Made by a program: the position numbers and the translations under genes
The notes under the pieces: generated by a model
Seen by the model: the letters and a program-made list of their open reading frames with translations, nothing else
Databases searched by the model: none
Told to the model about the DNA's origin: nothing
Assembly: GCF_030272615.1 (NCBI RefSeq)
Contig: NC_081413.1
Location: 144,934,476-144,998,475, forward strand
Length of the DNA: 64,000 nt
Direction of reading: 5' to 3'
Source of the DNA: Cryptomeria japonica
Taxonomy: Eukaryota > Streptophyta > Pinopsida > Cupressales > Cupressaceae
Shown here: piece after piece, positions 59,158-64,000 of the stretch
How positions within the stretch are numbered: the first letter of the stretch is position 1
How the letters are laid out: every line of letters begins with the position of its first letter

Positions 59158-62100
59158 CTAGGCATGAACTTCCTCTTGGAGTTCATCAAAAAGATGAGGG
59201 CACTATGATCTCATATGTGCTGCATCCTCCCATGAAGCCATAACCTCATCATAGCAATCCCACTGGACCCTAACCTAGTCTAGCTCTCAACCTCGAAGGG
59301 ATAGCGTCCAATGTGCCAAAATGAGATTGGGCTCCAAAGCTAGCTATCCATCCAAGTCCACTTGCAAGGCATCCCAATCTAAAATATGAGACTCATCATA
59401 GATATACTTCCTCAAAACTGATACATGAAACACATTGTGGATGCATGATAGGCTAGGTGGCAATGCTAAATGATAGGCAACTAGTCCTATCCTCTCAAGG
59501 ATCTCAAATGGTCCTACAAAGTGAGGCGAGAGCTTAGAATCCTTTCCGTAATGGATTGGACTCTTATGTGGTTGTACTCTCAAGAAGAATCTGTCTCCAA
59601 CCAAGTAGCTATGATCTATCCTCTTTGCATCTGCATACTTCTTCTGTCTATCTTGTGCCTCTCTAAGACACTGCCTAATCAAATCCACTTGTTTCTCCAT
59701 ATCCTGAACTATCTAAGGACCAATATCCACTCTACCCTCTATGCAGTCCCAACTCAACGGTGTCCTACAAGGCCTGTCATATAATGCCTGATAGGGTGGC
59801 ATCCCCAACAAAGTGTGATGCCCATTGTTATAGGCAAACTCCACTAAGGGAAGGTACTCTTCCCATCCAGCCTGATGATCCATGACATACATGCAAAGCA
59901 TATCCTCTAACACCTGGTTAACCCTCTCTGTCTGACCATCCATTTCTGGATGATAGGCTGTACTGAAATTGAGCTTGGTGCCCATAGCTGCTTGTAATGC
60001 CTTACAAAAGGAAGAACTGAAGAGGGAATCTGTGTCAGAAATAATCTTGCATGGGACACCATGAAGTCTGACAATGTCTCATAAGAACACCTGTGCTACT
60101 GCTGGTGCTGTGAAGGTAGTCTGAACTGGTGAAAATTGGGCCACTTTGGTCAACTTGTCAACTATCACCAAGATGGCATCATGGCGACGAGATGACACAG
60201 AGAGACCAATGATCCATGGATATAGTATCCCACTTCCACTCTAGTATAGCATGGGACTAGAGAAACCCACCTAGATGGTGGTGCTCCGCCTTGACTCTCT
60301 GACACTCGAGGCATCGGGCTACTAACTTAGCAATGAGCTGTGGCATTCCTGGCCAATGATATAACTATCTCAAGTCAGCATGCATCTTCTTAACTCTGAG
60401 ATGTGTTGCATAAGGAGCTCTATGAGCCTCCATGACAATGAACTCTCGCAATCCCCTGGAACAAGGTACATAGATGCACCCTCTATGGCATAATAGCCCA
60501 TCGGACTCTAAGGAATAATCCACATATTTCCCTTCTAGAGTTTTCTGAGATTGTATTACCTAACAAACCTCTAAATACAATCGATCCTCTAGCAACTACT
60601 GTAATATACGATCTCTCAGATCCGTGCCCATAGATATGGTGTATACCTCATGATGTCTCCTACTCAAAGCATCTACAACTACATTTTCTTTCCCTTTCAT
60701 GTAGTGAACATCAAAATCATACTCACACAAGAACTCCATCCATCTCCTTTGACATGAATTAAGGTTTGGTTGAGTAATATGTATTGAAGGCTCTGATGGT
60801 CTGAATGAAGCTCAAAATGATGACTCAAAAGGAAGTGTCTCCACCTCACAAGTGCATGCACTACTACTGCAAGCTCAAGGTCATGAGTAGGGTAGTTAAG
60901 CTCATGAGTCTTAAGCTTCCTAGACTCAAAAGCTATAGCCCTACCATCCTACATAAGGACTGCTCCTAAACCCTCTAGGGAAGCATCTATGCAAACCATG
61001 AAGTCAGCTAAGGGATTTGGTACTACAAGGATAGGTGCACTAGTAAGTGCCTTTTTGAGTTCTTTAAAGGCCCTCTCACACTTCTTTGTCCACTCAAATT
61101 TCTTCCCTTTACGCTGAAGAGAAGTAATAGGATGTGCAACTCTAGAGAATCCCTCAACAAAGCGTCAGTAATAACCTGCTAAGCCCATGAAGCTCCTGAC
61201 CTCTGTCACACTACTTAGCATTGGCCAATTCATAATAGCTCTGATCTTTGATGGGTCAACTGAGATCCCATCATCGGAAATAATATGCCCAAGGTACTTG
61301 ACCTTTGAACAAAAGAATTCACACTTTGACAAACTACCATACAACTAATTGTCCCTCAAACACTGCAAAACTTGTCTCGGGTGCACCTCATGCTTCTTCT
61401 CATTCTGAGAATATATCAATATGTCATCAAGGAACACAATCACAAAATGGTCAAGAAATATGTAGAATACCCCATTCATGAGGCTCATGAAAATAGCTAG
61501 AGCATTCGTAAGACCAAATGGAACCACGGTGAACTCATAGTGGCCATATCTAGTACGAAATGTCATCTTATGGATATCGCTTTCCACTATTCTCAATTGA
61601 TGGTATCCTGACTTCAAATCAATTTTGGAAAATACTTTGGCACCCTGAAGTCAGTCAAATAAATCATCAATCTTGGGCAAGGGATATCGGTTCTTGATGG
61701 TTACTTTGTTCAACTGATGATAATCCATGCATAACTGAAGAGATTTGTCCTTCTTCTTCATAAAGATGACTGGTGCACCCCAAGGGGATACGCTAGGATG
61801 AATGTGACCCTTCTCTAGGAGTTTCTCAACCTGTATCTTGATCTCATTAAGCTTATTTGTGGTCATCCTATAAGGTGCTCTTGAAACTGGCTTAGCTCCT
61901 GGTACAAGGTCTATATGAAAGTCAATCTCTCTACGGGGTGGCATTCTAGGTAGCTCTGAAGGAAACATGTCTGAATATCCCTTAAGGATAGGATGGTCAT
62001 CTATCGATGTTTCCTTTTCATCCTCTTCCTCTCTATCACTGATGGTGATGGAAAATAAATGACATCCCTTTTACATGCTCCAGTTAAGCTACATTGTGGA

Positions 62101-62521
62101 AATCATACGAAGAGACACGATCTCTTTCCTCACACTTAATCTCTTTCCGGTGTTCCATCTTGGCTCTATGGGCATAAAGCCAATCCATGACAAGTATGAT
62201 ACCATAAGATCCAAGTGGTGTAACTCTAAGGTCTACTAAGGTGGTGGTATTGCGAATCTAAAGCTGACATGCCCTAACCTCTGATTCCACTGACACTCTA
62301 GCCCCTGAAGCTAACTCCACTTCCCAACTGACACCTTGTCTAGTTGCCACTAGCCCGCAATGCTCGACAACCAATGGAGATATAAAGGAGTTAGTAGCTC
62401 TTGAATCAAATAATATAGGTACACTGCTACCTCTGATCATACCTGCAGCCTCAATGACTATGGCCTGGTGCTCTGTCTGGCAATTGTCAACTGCTGCGAA
62501 TACCCTATGGGACCTACCCAT
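59158..62521 (-). pseudogene. Gypsy Z pol: protease to chromodomain
   Basis: On the minus strand: protease ([14 protein letters not shown], with DSR for DSG) near 62370-62430; RT with [26 protein letters not shown] and FLDDILIYS (61345-61968); RNase H and integrase finger through 60700-60280; core and C-terminus at 59344-59985 (MDGQTERVNQVLEDML, PFEILERIG); ending at TAG 59158-59160. One frame is kept from 59158 to about 61968, then one frameshift before protease. Premature stops include TGA 60079-60081 and TAG 59275-59277, at the same positions as the stops at 3008 and 3812 of element A. Confidence 0.9.
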
Positions 62522-64000
62522 TGTTATCACTGTTTAAAAAATGGGTTTTCCTTTCCCATAATCGGCTCAGTTTTTGAAATTTTGAATTAGACACACTATC
62601 AATTGCTTCAGCTCTGTGTTAGGTCCTAAGGGTTTAGGGTTTTAATTTTAAATCATTCAATATTTTATCAAACAAACCCTCTGGTTTCTATTTCTTCATT
62701 ACTTTATGCACTTAAGTAATGGGTCTTGGGGTCATAGGAAGTGTTCCCCCTTGTCATTTGCCTAGGCGGTTATTTGAATTAATCGTAAAATTTTACACCT
62801 TATGTATTTTCTTCCTAATGTTGTCGGGCCTAGTAAGTTGTGCACAATTTTTAGGTAGATCTATGGTTTTCACTATTTTGTTAGGCAAAGTAGTGCATGG
62901 TTTAAGACTCGTGAATTGGCAAAAGGGAGAAGCGTTCTAAATGACACTTTTGGTCCGGTTTAAAGAGGCTTCATCTCGTCCAAGATCCAACGGCTGGCGT
63001 TATTTCGCAGTCTGAACTTGCAAGTGACATACCTTTCATGAAATGGCAAAAGAATTTGGTGGGACCCTACATGCGAAGATTTTCTAAGTGACTAAAAGGT
63101 GATCGAGTCCAATCTAATCCAACGGTTCATGCTATTTCGCAGGATGAGGATGCTCAATAGTTAGCTTTCGCGAAGTAGAGAAATGACATGGCACTTCAAG
63201 CAGACGGTCCAGCTAGTTAAGAGGGTGAGTGAGATGATGGCACATGGTAGAGGCCACAATAGTCAGCAAGGCGGGTCTAAGGGTTAAAAGGTGGGTCCCA
63301 TAGGTGAGTCATGCCATGGATAAAGAAGTGACCTGGAAGATATAGGTAGCAAGGACAAGGTGGAACCCAATGTTTTCTCTCAGCAAATGAAAGACTGACA
63401 TGTCAGCTTTGAAAGTGACTAGATGCCAGGTGTTTGAAGTTGAGTCAGAGGGCCCACATCTGTCAGATTCAGTTCAGATTGTTAAGCATCGAGCAAGTAA
63501 AAAATAATCTAACGGCCCGCATGAATTCGCAAAGGTAAAGTGCTCATGTTTTATGCCCCGCAAAATGGTGAAAAGGTTTTTTGTCCCCAAAGACAGATAA
63601 AGCATGTGGTTAAAGGAGGATCAACTCCGTTTTGATCCAACGGCTGGCGTTATTTCGCGGTTGTAAACCAACTGAAGGATATGCTTCACGAAATGGCGAA
63701 AAGAAGAGAGGGTATCCAGGTGTCATGCTAGATGGTGATGTGTCTATGGACATGTGGTTTCAGAAGAAGTTGAGGGCCCTCCAAGGCGTCACCGGCCGTA
63801 TAAGGGAGAGACACGTGGCTGACGTTGAACTAGGCTTGAACTATTTTTTAAAGCTAATGGTTTAGTGCCACGTGGTAGTCAGTAACCAATGAAAAGGCAG
63901 CGTAAGTAAAGCAAGCGTAAAGGTTTCCCTTAAAGGATGGTCATCTCTGATCTGATCCAACATTTCGCATTGTTTTGTGGCTTGAAGTTGAAAGTTGTTT
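62522..64000 (+). mobile_element. Unidentified element K (start only)
   Basis: Begins TGTTATCACTG within the gag-protease linker of Z, with cccat before it, so an LTR start is likely. The 1.48 kb visible has no convincing coding frame. It contains the repeated GATCCAACGGCTGGCGTTATTTCGC-type motif (written here in two parts: GATCCAACGGCTGG and CGTTATTTCGC) and gene-like TTTAGGGTTTTAATTTT near 62630. It may be a long LTR. Orientation is not known; plus is given by convention. Its family is not recognised. Confidence 0.5.
62984..63980 (+). repeat. Dispersed GATCCAACGG...TTTCGC repeat in K (five to six copies)
   Basis: Copies at about 62984-63010, 63111-63142, 63504-63535, 63634-63660 and 63953-63980, with a weaker trace near 63175. 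Copies 62984 and 63634 are almost identical over 26 bases. Each is followed within ~40 bases by a GAAATGGCRAAA-like or TTCGCAAAGG-like segment. Spacing (about 127, 393, 130 and 319) suggests an old two-part tandem duplication. Confidence 0.75.

Noticed and set aside
62719-63865. Frames of 73-77 codons in element K
   Set aside because: They cross the dispersed repeat or AT-rich sequence and show no recognisable domain.

Overview
The window is a dense nest of LTR retrotransposons. I could support no host gene, tRNA, rRNA, CRISPR array or bacterial-type operon in it. Plant-type signals are everywhere: Ty3/Gypsy chromovirus-like and Ty1/Copia polyproteins, primer-binding sites matching the 3' end of plant initiator-Met tRNA (TGGTATCAGAGC type), polypurine tracts of the form AAAGGGGGAGAT, 5-bp target-site duplications (TSDs), and stop codons typical of deamination at methylated CAG/CGA sites. 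Long decayed elements, LTRs above 4 kb and the absence of genes fit a very large seed-plant genome. A gymnosperm such as a conifer is my best guess, but that is inference and not shown by a marker.

Layout. 1-8207: a plus-strand Gypsy element with internal region 2-3931 and a 4.27-kb 3' LTR. 8208-12204: an inverted LTR of the same family, apparently the host into which the first element jumped. 12205-22789: a plus-strand Copia element (H1) split at 13374-20619 by element D1, which has a gag-like ORF1 and a roughly 1,090-codon ORF2 but no pol. 22790-22907, 30070-30464 and 45881-47459: three pieces of one older minus-strand Copia element (H2). It was split by Copia element E (22908-30069) and by element B (30465-45880). 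B is gag plus ORF2 without pol and itself contains element C (33140-40481), a sister of D1. 47460-52199: element F, a leader plus a long ORF2-like frame with no gag or pol seen. 52200-54964: the 3' part of G, a minus-strand ORF2 element. 54965-62521: Z, a minus-strand Gypsy element of the same family as the first. 62522-64000: the start of K, an unidentified element with a dispersed GC-rich repeat.

Relationships. Exact or one-mismatch TSDs support most junctions: gatac for D1, gcatt/acatt for E, acacc for B, acaag/ataag for C. They give a nesting order of H2 <- F <- G <- Z <- K on the right, H2 <- H1 <- Gypsy LTR <- Gypsy A on the left, and H2 <- B <- C in the middle. All coding regions are pseudogenes.

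The most interesting content is the set of pol-less elements D1, C, B, G and, more distantly, F. Each carries a large ORF2 that is not gag, protease, integrase, reverse transcriptase or RNase H. D1, C and B have a coiled-coil gag with four CCHC knuckles, and their primer-binding sites and LTR-end motif match those of the pol-bearing Copia elements beside them. They look like parasitic retrotransposons carrying an uncharacterised protein. D1 keeps ORF2 in one frame for about 3.3 kb, broken only by stop codons.
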